A stretch of 21,809 nucleotides of DNA, taken from the NCBI GenBank assembly GCA_002319915.1, contig DCFQ01000056.1, forward strand, positions 24,102 to 45,910, given 5' to 3'. Position numbers and translations under genes: made by a program. The notes below the pieces were generated by a model. That model did no database searches, was not told the origin of the DNA, and saw nothing but the letters and a program-made list of their open reading frames with translations. The stretch is from Bacteroidales bacterium UBA1800. Its GTDB lineage: Bacteria; Bacteroidota; Bacteroidia; Bacteroidales; VadinHA17. Below are positions 14,346 through 21,760 of this stretch, piece after piece (position 1 is the first letter of the stretch; every line of letters begins with the position of its first letter).

Positions 14346-15287
14346 ATGAAAGAAGAATTATTTGTCAGCGGCAGGATAAACCATCTTGTTGATCCGTACC
14401 TGAATATCTGGCACTGGCAAATTCCGTTGTACCTCTTCCTCGGCGGGATGGCTGCAGGGATTTTGTGCATTGCGGCTCTTTATTACCTGAGGGGCAGAGA
14501 AAAGGATTACTATACTGCGGTCCGGATCACGCCGTTCCTCGCGCCAATCCTGCTGGTGCTTGGCCTTGTAGCCCTGTTCATTGACCTGCGACACAAGCTT
14601 TATTTCTGGAAGCTCTACACCAATATCCGGCTTCAGTCACCAATGTCGTGGGGAGCATGGACACTCATGGTCATCACACCTGTCTCTTTTATCTGGAGCG
14701 CGCTTCACATCAGGGATATATTCCCCAGATGGGACTGGAAGTACAAATGGATTTACGAGATCGAGAAGTTCTTCAACAAGTACAAGAGAGCCCTGGCCTG
14801 GGTGATGCTGATCTACGGGATCATCCTCGGCATTTACACCGGGATCCTTCTTTCGGCATTCAATGCCAGGCCGCTGTGGAACACATCCATCCTCGGCCCG
14901 CTGTTCCTTGCTTCAGGGCTTTCGGCAGGCGCTGCTGCAACACTTCTCCTGTCAAAAAATCCTGCGGAAAGAAAGCAGTTTGCCAGAATTGACCTTGTGA
15001 TTATCGGGATTGAATTGTTCCTTATCATTCATATGTTCATGGGTTATCTTGCAAGCACGCAGGTCCAGATCGAAGCGGCACGGATGTTCCTTGGCGGCGA
15101 CTTTACAATGTCGTTCTGGATATTTGCCGTAATTCTTGGACTGCTGGTGCCGGCCCTGCTGGAGATCCTCGAACTGGGAAAGGTCCATATCCCTGCGGTT
15201 GTCCCTCCAGTCCTGGTCCTGTTCGGCAGCCTGATGCTGAGGTTCATAATAGTGCATGCGGGACAGGTAAGCAGGTGGCTCTATTAA
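14346..15287 (+). CDS. NrfD/PsrC-type integral membrane quinol subunit
   Basis: The 313-residue protein has about eight transmembrane segments and no signal peptide. The start reads NIWHWQIPLYLFLGGMAAG (about 20-38), a hallmark of NrfD/PsrC family proteins, followed by ALFIDLRHKLYFWKLY (about 76-91) and SPMSWGAWTL (about 98-107). The subunit anchors the molybdopterin and Fe-S subunits on the periplasmic side and exchanges electrons with the quinone pool. The family either builds or spends membrane potential depending on the partner. It has no haem ligands that I can recognise. The order Mo subunit, Fe-S subunit, NrfD is the classic polysulfide/thiosulfate reductase arrangement. A 97-bp gap follows before the transporter genes, with a candidate internal promoter. 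Confidence 0.94.
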   Translation: MKEELFVSGRINHLVDPYLNIWHWQIPLYLFLGGMAAGILCIAALYYLRGREKDYYTAVRITPFLAPILLVLGLVALFIDLRHKLYFWKLYTNIRLQSPMSWGAWTLMVITPVSFIWSALHIRDIFPRWDWKYKWIYEIEKFFNKYKRALAWVMLIYGIILGIYTGILLSAFNARPLWNTSILGPLFLASGLSAGAAATLLLSKNPAERKQFARIDLVIIGIELFLIIHMFMGYLASTQVQIEAARMFLGGDFTMSFWIFAVILGLLVPALLEILELGKVHIPAVVPPVLVLFGSLMLRFIIVHAGQVSRWLY

Positions 15288-15297
15288 ACCGGCAATA

Positions 15298-15313
15298 ACT
15301 GTAAATTTGCAGT
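15298..15313. promoter_or_regulatory. Imperfect palindrome containing a -7-like box, upstream of the transporter genes
   Basis: ACTGTAAATTTGCAGT is a 16-bp palindrome with one mismatched pair. Its centre holds TAAATTTG (15302-15309), a perfect TAnnTTTG match. I find no -33 TTTG 19-21 bases upstream, so the promoter would be activator-dependent, or the box may be chance. A palindrome over the -7 box is a good operator position. Confidence 0.35.
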
Positions 15314-15384
15314 GCATTAAACAATATAATCCTGATTCGAGACTGATAAACGTAAGCTTATAGGAAATCAAAAAATACTACACA

Positions 15385-15918
15385 ATGGCTACAACAAAAG
15401 AGATCAAGAAGACGAAGTACCTTAACCCATATTTGGGCGGAGTATTGCTCGGGCTTGTCCTGCTGACCGCCAATTTCATTTCGGGAAGGGGGCTGGGCGC
15501 CTCCGGTGCAATAAAAAGCGTTGTTGCGACATCGATCCAGACAGTCGACAAAAACGCGGTAAAGACAATGCCGTTCATGGCTGAATATTCCCAGGCGCAT
15601 GGTGCCAACCCTATGAAATCATGGCTGGTATTTGAAATGCTGGGGGTGCTGGTCGGAGGATTCCTTTCGGGTGCGATCGCGGGAAGGCTGAAGCTGAAGG
15701 TGGAACACTCCCCGAAGATCAGTTCCAGGCGCCGCCTGGTATTCGCCCTTGCGGGCGGAGTGCTCTTTGGCTTTGGATCACAGCTCGGAAGAGGGTGCAC
15801 CAGCGGGGCGGCACTTAGCGGAATGGCCGTTCTTTCACTTGGCGGATTCATCACGATGATGGGGATCTTCGGCACTGCATACATGCTTGCATATTTCTTC
15901 AGAAGGAACTGGATCTGA
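15385..15918 (+). CDS. YeeE/YedE family sulfur transporter, half-size protein 1
   Basis: The 177-residue integral membrane protein has about four helices and the family motif GSQLGRGCTSGAALSG (about 132-147), whose Cys lies in the transport path of the family. Full-length TsuA (YeeE/YedE) thiosulfate transporters are roughly double this length and hold both halves in one chain; here the second half is the next gene. The protein contains just one cysteine. The N-terminal half has GRGLGASGAIK where a related motif stands in the other half. Its genes lie within a sulfur-reductase cluster, so it probably moves thiosulfate or another sulfane-sulfur species between periplasm and cytoplasm. Direction and substrate are not readable from sequence. 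Confidence 0.9.
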   Translation: MATTKEIKKTKYLNPYLGGVLLGLVLLTANFISGRGLGASGAIKSVVATSIQTVDKNAVKTMPFMAEYSQAHGANPMKSWLVFEMLGVLVGGFLSGAIAGRLKLKVEHSPKISSRRRLVFALAGGVLFGFGSQLGRGCTSGAALSGMAVLSLGGFITMMGIFGTAYMLAYFFRRNWI

Positions 15919-15978
15919 CCCGGAAACTTCCTTACTGCAAAAGAACTTTGGAATTAAAAGAACGTTAAGATCATAAAT

Positions 15979-16569
15979 ATGGGACCATTAGCACCAAACG
16001 GAATAATATCAGAGAACACAAACATGTTCCTTGCATTCTTTATCGGCATTGCATTCGGCTGGGTACTCGAAAGCAGCGGTTTTTCATCATCCAGGAAGCT
16101 GGCGGGCGTTTTTTACGGCTATGATACCGTCGTACTCAAAGTGTTTTTCACCGGGGCAATCACTGCAATGCTGGGGCTGCTCTTCATGGGGCTTTTCGGC
16201 TGGATCGACCTCGAGGTGATCTATGTGAATCCTACTTTCCTGACATCAGCGATCATTGGCGGTGTCGTGATGGGTGCCGGGTTCATTATGGGCGGCTTCT
16301 GCCCGGGGACAAGCTTCTGCGGCGCTGCGATCGGAAAGATCGACGCAATGGTATTTATCGGGGGCCTCTTCCTGGGAGTATACGGGTTTGCCTTTACCTA
16401 CAAATGGTGGGAGAAACTCTACATGGCCAATTATCTCGGCGAGCCCAAAGTCAGCAAGTCATTGGGGCTCTCAGACGGACTTTTCGGCTTCTTACTCATT
16501 GTAGTTGCCCTTGGAATGTTCTGGGCAGCTGAATGGGCCGAGAAAAGATTCCCGAGAGAGGAATACTGA
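15979..16569 (+). CDS. YeeE/YedE family (DUF6691-like) sulfur transporter, half-size protein 2
   Basis: The 196-residue membrane protein has about five helices and the motif MGGFCPGTSFCGAAIGKIDA (about 104-123), characteristic of the second type of YeeE/YedE half protein. Its two cysteines both fall in this motif. Together with the single Cys of protein 1 the pair has three, the number reported for the sulfur-relay cysteines of TsuA (Spirochaeta thermophila structure). They probably assemble as a heteromer; 60 bp separate the genes and no rival start is evident. No TusA/TsuB-like cytoplasmic partner is encoded nearby; the exported rhodanese-like gene follows instead. Confidence 0.9.
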   Translation: MGPLAPNGIISENTNMFLAFFIGIAFGWVLESSGFSSSRKLAGVFYGYDTVVLKVFFTGAITAMLGLLFMGLFGWIDLEVIYVNPTFLTSAIIGGVVMGAGFIMGGFCPGTSFCGAAIGKIDAMVFIGGLFLGVYGFAFTYKWWEKLYMANYLGEPKVSKSLGLSDGLFGFLLIVVALGMFWAAEWAEKRFPREEY

Positions 16570-16609
16570 TAATAACTGATCAATTCAGAACAACATAAAT
16601 AAAGATTCT

Positions 16610-17236
16610 ATGAAACCACTAAAGCTCCTCGCAATCTTCGTCCTTCCCCTGGCAATTATCATTGCAGCCGTTCCGCAGAACAAGACGATCAATTCAACAA
16701 GGATCGCCGCAAATGACCTCCTGGATGATTTCAATTCAAAGACACAGTTCATTGCTCCCGATGCAGTGGCCGACATGATAGTAAAGAAGGATCCGGCCCT
16801 GAGGCTCATCGATATCAGGAGCCAGGCCGAATTTGAGAAATTCAGCCTTCCGGGTGCAATCAACATTCCGATTGCCGACCTTCTGTCTGACCAGTATGCA
16901 GATATCCTTAACCAGGACGTTAAAACCAACGTGTTCTATTCAAACGGAACGCTTGCCGCCAATGAGGCATGGATGATAACCAGGCAGCTTGGCTACAAAA
17001 ACAATTATGTCCTCGAGGGGGGGCTTAATTACTGGTTTGATGCGATCCTGAACCCGCAGAAACCTGTTTCAACCAGCCCGGATGAGGAATTTGCAAAATA
17101 TGATTTCAGAAAGGGTGCATCCCAGGCAATGGGAGGCGGTGGTGCCGTGACCGCAGGGCCTGCCCAGTCTTCCTCTGCACCAAAACCCGCCATTGCGCCT
17201 TTGCCTAAAAAGAAAAAGGCAGCGGGAGGCTGCTGA
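16610..17236 (+). CDS. Exported rhodanese-fold protein lacking the loop Cys, with a lone C-terminal Cys (GGC tail)
   Basis: The 208-residue protein starts with a hydrophobic segment (MKPLKLLAIFVLPLAIIIAA, 1-20), a signal peptide or N-terminal anchor. Residues about 46-148 are a single rhodanese domain: LRLIDIRSQAEFEKFSLPGA (65-82), INIPIADL, and YVLEGGLNYWFDAI (133-146). The active-site loop, normally Cys-Arg-x-Gly-x-Arg-Ser, reads YSNGTLAANEAW (110-121), so Ser111 replaces Cys and the arginines are lost. The domain cannot form the usual persulfide there. Residues 168-208 are a low-complexity Gly/Ala/Pro/Ser stretch and four Lys, ending AAGGC. Cys208 is the only cysteine in the protein. It overlaps neither neighbour; mobA starts 5 bp after the stop. 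I infer a carrier whose mobile tail holds a persulfide, a hypothesis not seen directly. Confidence 0.88.
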   Translation: MKPLKLLAIFVLPLAIIIAAVPQNKTINSTRIAANDLLDDFNSKTQFIAPDAVADMIVKKDPALRLIDIRSQAEFEKFSLPGAINIPIADLLSDQYADILNQDVKTNVFYSNGTLAANEAWMITRQLGYKNNYVLEGGLNYWFDAILNPQKPVSTSPDEEFAKYDFRKGASQAMGGGGAVTAGPAQSSSAPKPAIAPLPKKKKAAGGC

Positions 17237-17241
17237 GAAGG

Positions 17242-17829
17242 ATGACAGACAGGATTGCCGGAGTAATCCTGGCCGGCGGTGCTAACAAGAGGTTCGGGGG
17301 GCTGGTGAAAGCAAACCTCCGGATCGGAGGAGTGCCCATCATCAAAAGGATCACAACCGTACTGGAGGAGATCTTCAGTGAACTGATCATTGTTACAAAT
17401 ACGCCTGCTGAGTTCAGTTACCTCGGGAATTGCCTTTTTGCTAATGATCAGTATCTGAACGCAGGTCCCCTGGCCGGTATACATGCCGGGCTTAAATGCT
17501 CTTCCCGCGAAGCTGTATTTGTAATTGCCGGCGATATGCCCTTCCCGGATAAAGAGTTGATCAGCCGTCTTGTGCATCAGTTCACAGCCTCGGCATTCGA
17601 CATCCTGGTCCCGTCAACCGGGAACCTTATCGAACCGCTTCATGCCATATACAAACGCACGGTAATCTCTGATCTGGAGGAATTCATCAGCAATAATTTG
17701 AACAAATCAGTCAGGGATTTCCTAGAAACTGTCAATACAGGTTACATTGACTTCCCGGGGAACGAAAAAACCAGGAAAGCATTTAAGAACATCAATTCCC
17801 CCGAAGATCTTCCGTTGGCGGAGGATTAA
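17242..17829 (+). CDS. mobA: Molybdenum cofactor guanylyltransferase
   Basis: The 195-residue cytoplasmic enzyme transfers GMP from GTP onto molybdopterin to form molybdopterin guanine dinucleotide, the form used by the DMSO-reductase superfamily. The nucleotide motif ILAGGANKRFGGLVKA (9-24) and the metal-binding motif VIAGDMPFPDKEL (about 93-105) are intact, and GPLAGIHAGLK (about 75-85) matches the conserved GPLAG block. It starts 5 bp after the rhodanese stop with a short GAAGG preceding, so it is in the same transcription unit. Placed at the end of a cluster headed by a bis-MGD enzyme, it looks dedicated to that enzyme. No other molybdopterin-synthesis gene is in the window. Confidence 0.9.
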   Translation: MTDRIAGVILAGGANKRFGGLVKANLRIGGVPIIKRITTVLEEIFSELIIVTNTPAEFSYLGNCLFANDQYLNAGPLAGIHAGLKCSSREAVFVIAGDMPFPDKELISRLVHQFTASAFDILVPSTGNLIEPLHAIYKRTVISDLEEFISNNLNKSVRDFLETVNTGYIDFPGNEKTRKAFKNINSPEDLPLAED

Positions 17830-17887
17830 AAACGGACTGAGTTCCCGGCATCAGGACTTTCTAAAGGAGCATATCAGGACCGGGCAT

Positions 17888-17918
17888 GCTGATTTTTCAT
17901 TTTTGATTTCTATATTTG
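17888..17918 (+). promoter_or_regulatory. Candidate promoter of the small secreted protein gene
   Basis: TATATTTG (17911-17918) matches the Bacteroidota -7 consensus TAnnTTTG exactly, and GCTG lies 19 bases upstream (17888-17891), a poor -33 match. The predicted transcript would have a leader of about 20 bases before the ATG at 17942. Confidence 0.45.
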
Positions 17919-17941
17919 GAGTCAAATAATCTCTTATCGAT

Positions 17942-18331
17942 ATGAAAAATAAAATCTTAATGTTGGTGATTCTGTCACTTGCTTCATTTTTTGCTCTGCC
18001 GGCAAATGCCCAGACTGTTCAGAACAATCCTGCCGGAAAATGGAAATTTGAGGCTCCCTATGCACCAGAGGGGTTCACCTCAGGGACAATCGAGGTCGCA
18101 CTCGCAGACAATAATTATTCGACATCAATATCATTCACCGGGAATGATTTCAAGATCCCTGGTGAAAAAACCAAAGTGGAAAAGGACACGCTTTCGTTCA
18201 CGGTTTTCGTTGAAGGTAATGAAGTTGCCATCCAGCTCAAGATGGAAGATGCAACGAAAATGTCAGGCAAGGCGCATTATTCCGAGGGCGAAATACCTCT
18301 GACCCTTACTAAGGATACTGTTCAGAAGTAA
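17942..18331 (+). CDS. Small secreted protein of unknown function
   Basis: The 129-residue protein has a clear signal peptide (about 1-24, core ILMLVILSLASFFALPANA). The mature part is about 105 residues of alternating polar and hydrophobic strands: GKWKFEAPYAPEGFTSG, then IEVALADNNYSTSISFTG, then KTKVEKDTLSFTVFVEGNEVAIQLKME. That pattern suggests a small beta-barrel or sandwich. I recognise no catalytic motif, Cys pair or lipobox. It has its own candidate promoter and is followed by the M1 peptidase after 87 bp, with a 9-bp inverted repeat in the gap. It may be a periplasmic ligand-binding or structural protein; the function is not known to me. Confidence 0.8.
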   Translation: MKNKILMLVILSLASFFALPANAQTVQNNPAGKWKFEAPYAPEGFTSGTIEVALADNNYSTSISFTGNDFKIPGEKTKVEKDTLSFTVFVEGNEVAIQLKMEDATKMSGKAHYSEGEIPLTLTKDTVQK

Positions 18332-18341
18332 ATTCAGATAT

Positions 18342-18384
18342 GCCCGAACCTGCCTGATTCAACTACACCGGGAACGGTTCGGGC
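18342..18384. repeat. 9-bp inverted repeat between the small secreted protein and the M1 peptidase
   Basis: GCCCGAACC (18342-18350) and GGTTCGGGC (18376-18384) are exact reverse complements around a 25-base loop. No T run follows, so it is not a classic intrinsic terminator. It could be an mRNA stabilising or processing hairpin between the genes. Confidence 0.5.
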
Positions 18385-18418
18385 TCATTAAACATGAGGT
18401 CAGCCTGACTGATATCTT

Positions 18419-20383
18419 ATGAAAAAATTAGTTCTTTTAATTGCAGGGTCTTTGCTGTTTTACGCGGCACAGGCGCAGGTAATCAATAAAACCCCGCTCA
18501 GCGACCGCATCACCACCTACAAGATGGATGTAAGCCTTGATACCGAAGCCAAGACGGTGTCAGGCACGCTCGAGGGATACTGGGTCAATAAGTCACAGGA
18601 TACAGTCCCCGACATAGAAATGCATCTTTACATGAATGCATTCAGGAGCAACCGGACCACCTTGTATAAGGAGTCAGGCGGTTCTCCGGGCAGTAAAGAT
18701 TCGGACCTGGGCTGGATAAAGGTCAGTTCGTTCACCGACAGGTACAGGAATGACCTTCTCGGGTTGATGAAATATACCAGTCCCGACGACGGCAACCCAG
18801 ACGACCGGACGGTCATAAGGGTAATCATGCCAAATCCTGCCCTGCCGGGTGATACCGTTTTCGTGAAGATGGGTTTTGAAACAAAGCTTCCTTCATCTAT
18901 CAGGCGCACCGGATTCAATAATGATTTCTTCTTTGTTGCACAGTGGTTTCCCAAATTCGGGGTTTACGAACCTGCCGGGATGAGGTATTCACGGAAAGGA
19001 AACTGGAATTGCCACCAGTTCCATGCAAACTCTGAGTTTTATGCCGACCACAGTGTCTATGACGTTAAGATCACCCTTCCGGCAAAGTACGTGATTGGTT
19101 CAGGTGGATTGCTTATCTCGGAGACCGTGGTCAACGAGACAAAAAAGAGTGTTACATACAGGGCAGAGGATATAGTCGATTTTGCCTGGACAGCATGGCC
19201 CGGCTATGCCGTAAAGATCGATAAATGGAAGAATGTAAGCATCACCCTTCTGATGCCGAAGGACAGGGTGTACCAGGCAGAAAGACAATTCACCGCGGTT
19301 AAGCACGCACTTGATTACCTTAGTGAGAGGGTAGGACCATACCCCTGGCCTTACCTTACTTTCGTCGATCCGCCTGCTATCGGAGCTGGTGCCGGAGGCA
19401 TGGAATACACAACGCTGTTCACAACGATGTCCTCGCTTTTTATGCCCCCGTTTTTTCATATGCCTGAGATGGTGACTGTGCATGAATTCGGACATGCCTA
19501 TTTCATGGGAATACTTGCCAGCAATGAATTCGAGGAGCCCTGGCTCGACGAAGGAGTAAATTCTTTCTGGGAGGAGAGGATAATGGATAATTATTACGGA
19601 AAGAATACCGGAATGATGGATACCCCTCTCATGACGCTGGCTGACAAATCCTACTCACGAATGGGATATGTGGGATTTCCCGGTAGGCAGAATGTGAGCA
19701 ATGCCGAGTATTCATGGAATTATCCCCACGAGACCTATGCAATGATGTCGTACCTGAAAACGGCCACCTGGCTTTACACGCTCATGGGCCTGATTGGGGA
19801 GAAGACTATGGATGATGTTTTCAGGGAATATTACAGGAAGTGGGCGTTCAGGCACCCTTCGGGCAGGGATTTTACAGATGTGGTAAATGAAGTTGTGAAA
19901 CGTGAGCATGGTGATAAATTCGGTCCTGACATGAATTGGTTCTTCAATGAAACACTTTATGGTACAGCTGTTTGTGATTATAAAGTATCAGGAATAAAGA
20001 ATATTCTGTACCACAAACCCGAAGGGATGGTCGATCCCGCAGATACCCTGAATAAAGTCGCTGGTGCGGATTCACTCTACACCTCTGCAGCCGAGCTCGA
20101 GAGATCAGGTGAAATGACGGTGCCGGTTGATGTTTTGATACATTTCAGTGATGGAAAGGAGATTCTCGAAAACTGGGACGGTTTAAGCCGCTTCAGGGAT
20201 TATGAATACACCGGGCACCGGAAGATTGAATGGGTAAAGGTAGATCCCGAATTCAAAAACAGGATGGATGTCAATTTTATTAACAACTCAATGACTGTCA
20301 GAAAGGACCCCATTCCTCTCCGCCGGCTGAAAATGAAGTTTACGACTTTTGTCCAGTTCGTTTTAAGCATAATCACTATATAA
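18419..20383 (+). CDS. Exported M1 family zinc metallopeptidase
   Basis: The 654-residue protein begins with a signal peptide (1-20, LVLLIAGSLLFYAAQAQ). An N-terminal beta domain (about 30-250) is followed by the M1 catalytic domain. The zinc motif is His355-Glu356-Phe-Gly-His359 (HEFGHAYF), with the third ligand Glu378 in WLDEGVNSFWEER, the exact HExxH-x18-E spacing. The GGMEY at 326-330 replaces the aminopeptidase GAMEN, so exopeptidase specificity may differ. C-terminal parts contain Tyr/His-rich strands, likely the remaining domains. Secretion means it works in the periplasm or outside, trimming peptides. The stop is 9 bp from the following membrane-protein start, so the two form an operon. 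Confidence 0.93.
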   Translation: MKKLVLLIAGSLLFYAAQAQVINKTPLSDRITTYKMDVSLDTEAKTVSGTLEGYWVNKSQDTVPDIEMHLYMNAFRSNRTTLYKESGGSPGSKDSDLGWIKVSSFTDRYRNDLLGLMKYTSPDDGNPDDRTVIRVIMPNPALPGDTVFVKMGFETKLPSSIRRTGFNNDFFFVAQWFPKFGVYEPAGMRYSRKGNWNCHQFHANSEFYADHSVYDVKITLPAKYVIGSGGLLISETVVNETKKSVTYRAEDIVDFAWTAWPGYAVKIDKWKNVSITLLMPKDRVYQAERQFTAVKHALDYLSERVGPYPWPYLTFVDPPAIGAGAGGMEYTTLFTTMSSLFMPPFFHMPEMVTVHEFGHAYFMGILASNEFEEPWLDEGVNSFWEERIMDNYYGKNTGMMDTPLMTLADKSYSRMGYVGFPGRQNVSNAEYSWNYPHETYAMMSYLKTATWLYTLMGLIGEKTMDDVFREYYRKWAFRHPSGRDFTDVVNEVVKREHGDKFGPDMNWFFNETLYGTAVCDYKVSGIKNILYHKPEGMVDPADTLNKVAGADSLYTSAAELERSGEMTVPVDVLIHFSDGKEILENWDGLSRFRDYEYTGHRKIEWVKVDPEFKNRMDVNFINNSMTVRKDPIPLRRLKMKFTTFVQFVLSIITI

Positions 20384-20392
20384 AGCCATCAG

Positions 20393-21283
20393 ATGAAATT
20401 ATTCGGTCATATAGAATCAGGCTTTTACCGGGCGCTGAAAGCATGGAAAGGGGTCCTTTTTGCCTGGATAGCCAGCTTTCTTCTCGCATCATCAGTCTCG
20501 GTCCCGCTTAAGGGAGCCCTTAATGCTGCATTCGGGCAAAGCATGATTGTCGAAAATCTGGCAAACGGAATCGATCCTGAAGTATTCACGGACCTGGGCA
20601 AAACCTTCGGGTCAATAATGTCGCTGATATCCTCCGGTATGTTGTATGTCCTGGTTATAGGTTTTATTATTAATGCATTCCTTGCAGGAGGCCTTTTCAG
20701 CAGCGTCCGGAAGAAGAATTCGTCCTTCCTGTCTGCAGAGTTTTTCAGGGCTTGCGCATCGGATTTCTGGTCATTCTTCATGATCGGCCTTGCGACCACG
20801 TTAATGATCGTCTTTGCCGCCGTAATTCTGGCGGTGGCAGCCTTCGTCATCCTTCAGTCGTCGGAGACAAGGTCCGAGCTGTCGGTGCTTATCATTGGAG
20901 GCGGTGCCATTATTCTGTTCCTTCTGATCCTCCCTGTCTTTCTTCTGGCAGCTGACTATGGCAGGGCATGGCGCTCAGCAAACGGAAAAGTCTCCTTCAT
21001 GAAATCGTTAGGGTCAGGCTTCAGGCTTACCTTTGAACAGTTCGGGTCTTCCTGGTTCCTGATGTTCTTCATGATACTCATCCAGGTAATCCTTATTCTG
21101 CTGACACTTAGATTCCTACCTTCATGGCACCCGGGTACTTCGCTTTCGATGATCGCCCTGTTTGCCGTTACTCAATTCACCGTATTTGCGGGGATACTTT
21201 TCAGAACATGGCGTTACGCAGGAGTCACCTCAAAAATGGAGGACATCCGGGAAAGCCATTATGCAATTACAGACCTGGTGTAA
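20393..21283 (+). CDS. Multi-pass membrane protein of unknown function
   Basis: The 296-residue protein has about six hydrophobic helices: near 20-37, 82-103, 125-150, 163-185, 220-242 and 250-268. A short amphipathic start precedes them (IESGFYRALKAWKGVLFAW). Between helices lie basic loops such as SSVRKKNSSFLSAEFFRA and YGRAWRSANGKVSF, in keeping with cytoplasmic positions. No catalytic motif is seen. Its start lies 9 bp after the M1 peptidase stop, and the DUF3788 gene follows 41 bp later on the same strand, so it belongs to that operon. It might assist export or anchoring of a partner, but I know of no family name and do not propose a function. Confidence 0.8.
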   Translation: MKLFGHIESGFYRALKAWKGVLFAWIASFLLASSVSVPLKGALNAAFGQSMIVENLANGIDPEVFTDLGKTFGSIMSLISSGMLYVLVIGFIINAFLAGGLFSSVRKKNSSFLSAEFFRACASDFWSFFMIGLATTLMIVFAAVILAVAAFVILQSSETRSELSVLIIGGGAIILFLLILPVFLLAADYGRAWRSANGKVSFMKSLGSGFRLTFEQFGSSWFLMFFMILIQVILILLTLRFLPSWHPGTSLSMIALFAVTQFTVFAGILFRTWRYAGVTSKMEDIRESHYAITDLV

Positions 21284-21324
21284 TCATTTCAGTACGGCTA
21301 TGCCGTGCCTAATAAGGGAATAAA

Positions 21325-21747
21325 ATGACAGTTACGGTACTTTCCGACAAGGATGTTTACCCATCCGACGAGGTTATTTTCCGGATAATTGGTGACAAGC
21401 GGCCTGTCTGGGAAAAGATCATGGATTATACCGTTAAAAACTATCCTGCCAGCGTACCCGAATGGAGGTACTATAACGACGGCAAGCAGTGGCTCTTCAA
21501 GCTTCAGCTGAAGAAAAAGACCATTTTCTGGATAGGCCTGGTCAGCGGCACCTTCAGGATTACATTTTACCTCGGAGGGAATGCCGAATCGCTGATCTCC
21601 GGCAGCACCCTTTCGGAAGGGATCAGGAAGGAATTCCTGTCAAAGGACCAATCGGGGCATTTTCATCCGGTTACGATAACGATCAGGGACGAATCGGACC
21701 TCGATGATATCTTTAAGCTCATCGATCTGAAGACCCGGCAGAAGTAA
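21325..21747 (+). CDS. DUF3788 family protein
   Basis: The 140-residue protein resembles DUF3788 members: YPSDEVIFRIIGDKRPVWEK near the start, a middle SVPEWRYYNDGKQWLFKLQL, and a late strand FWIGLVSGTFRITFYLGG, with a C-terminal IRDESDLDDIFKLIDLK. These proteins are small, cytoplasmic and uncharacterised, with no signal peptide and no membrane segment. No catalytic residues are evident. It begins 41 bp after the membrane-protein stop on the same strand, and the gene ends just before the tandem repeat at the window edge. Family identity is from motif memory. Confidence 0.75.
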   Translation: MTVTVLSDKDVYPSDEVIFRIIGDKRPVWEKIMDYTVKNYPASVPEWRYYNDGKQWLFKLQLKKKTIFWIGLVSGTFRITFYLGGNAESLISGSTLSEGIRKEFLSKDQSGHFHPVTITIRDESDLDDIFKLIDLKTRQK

Positions 21748-21760
21748 GAAAATTAAATCA

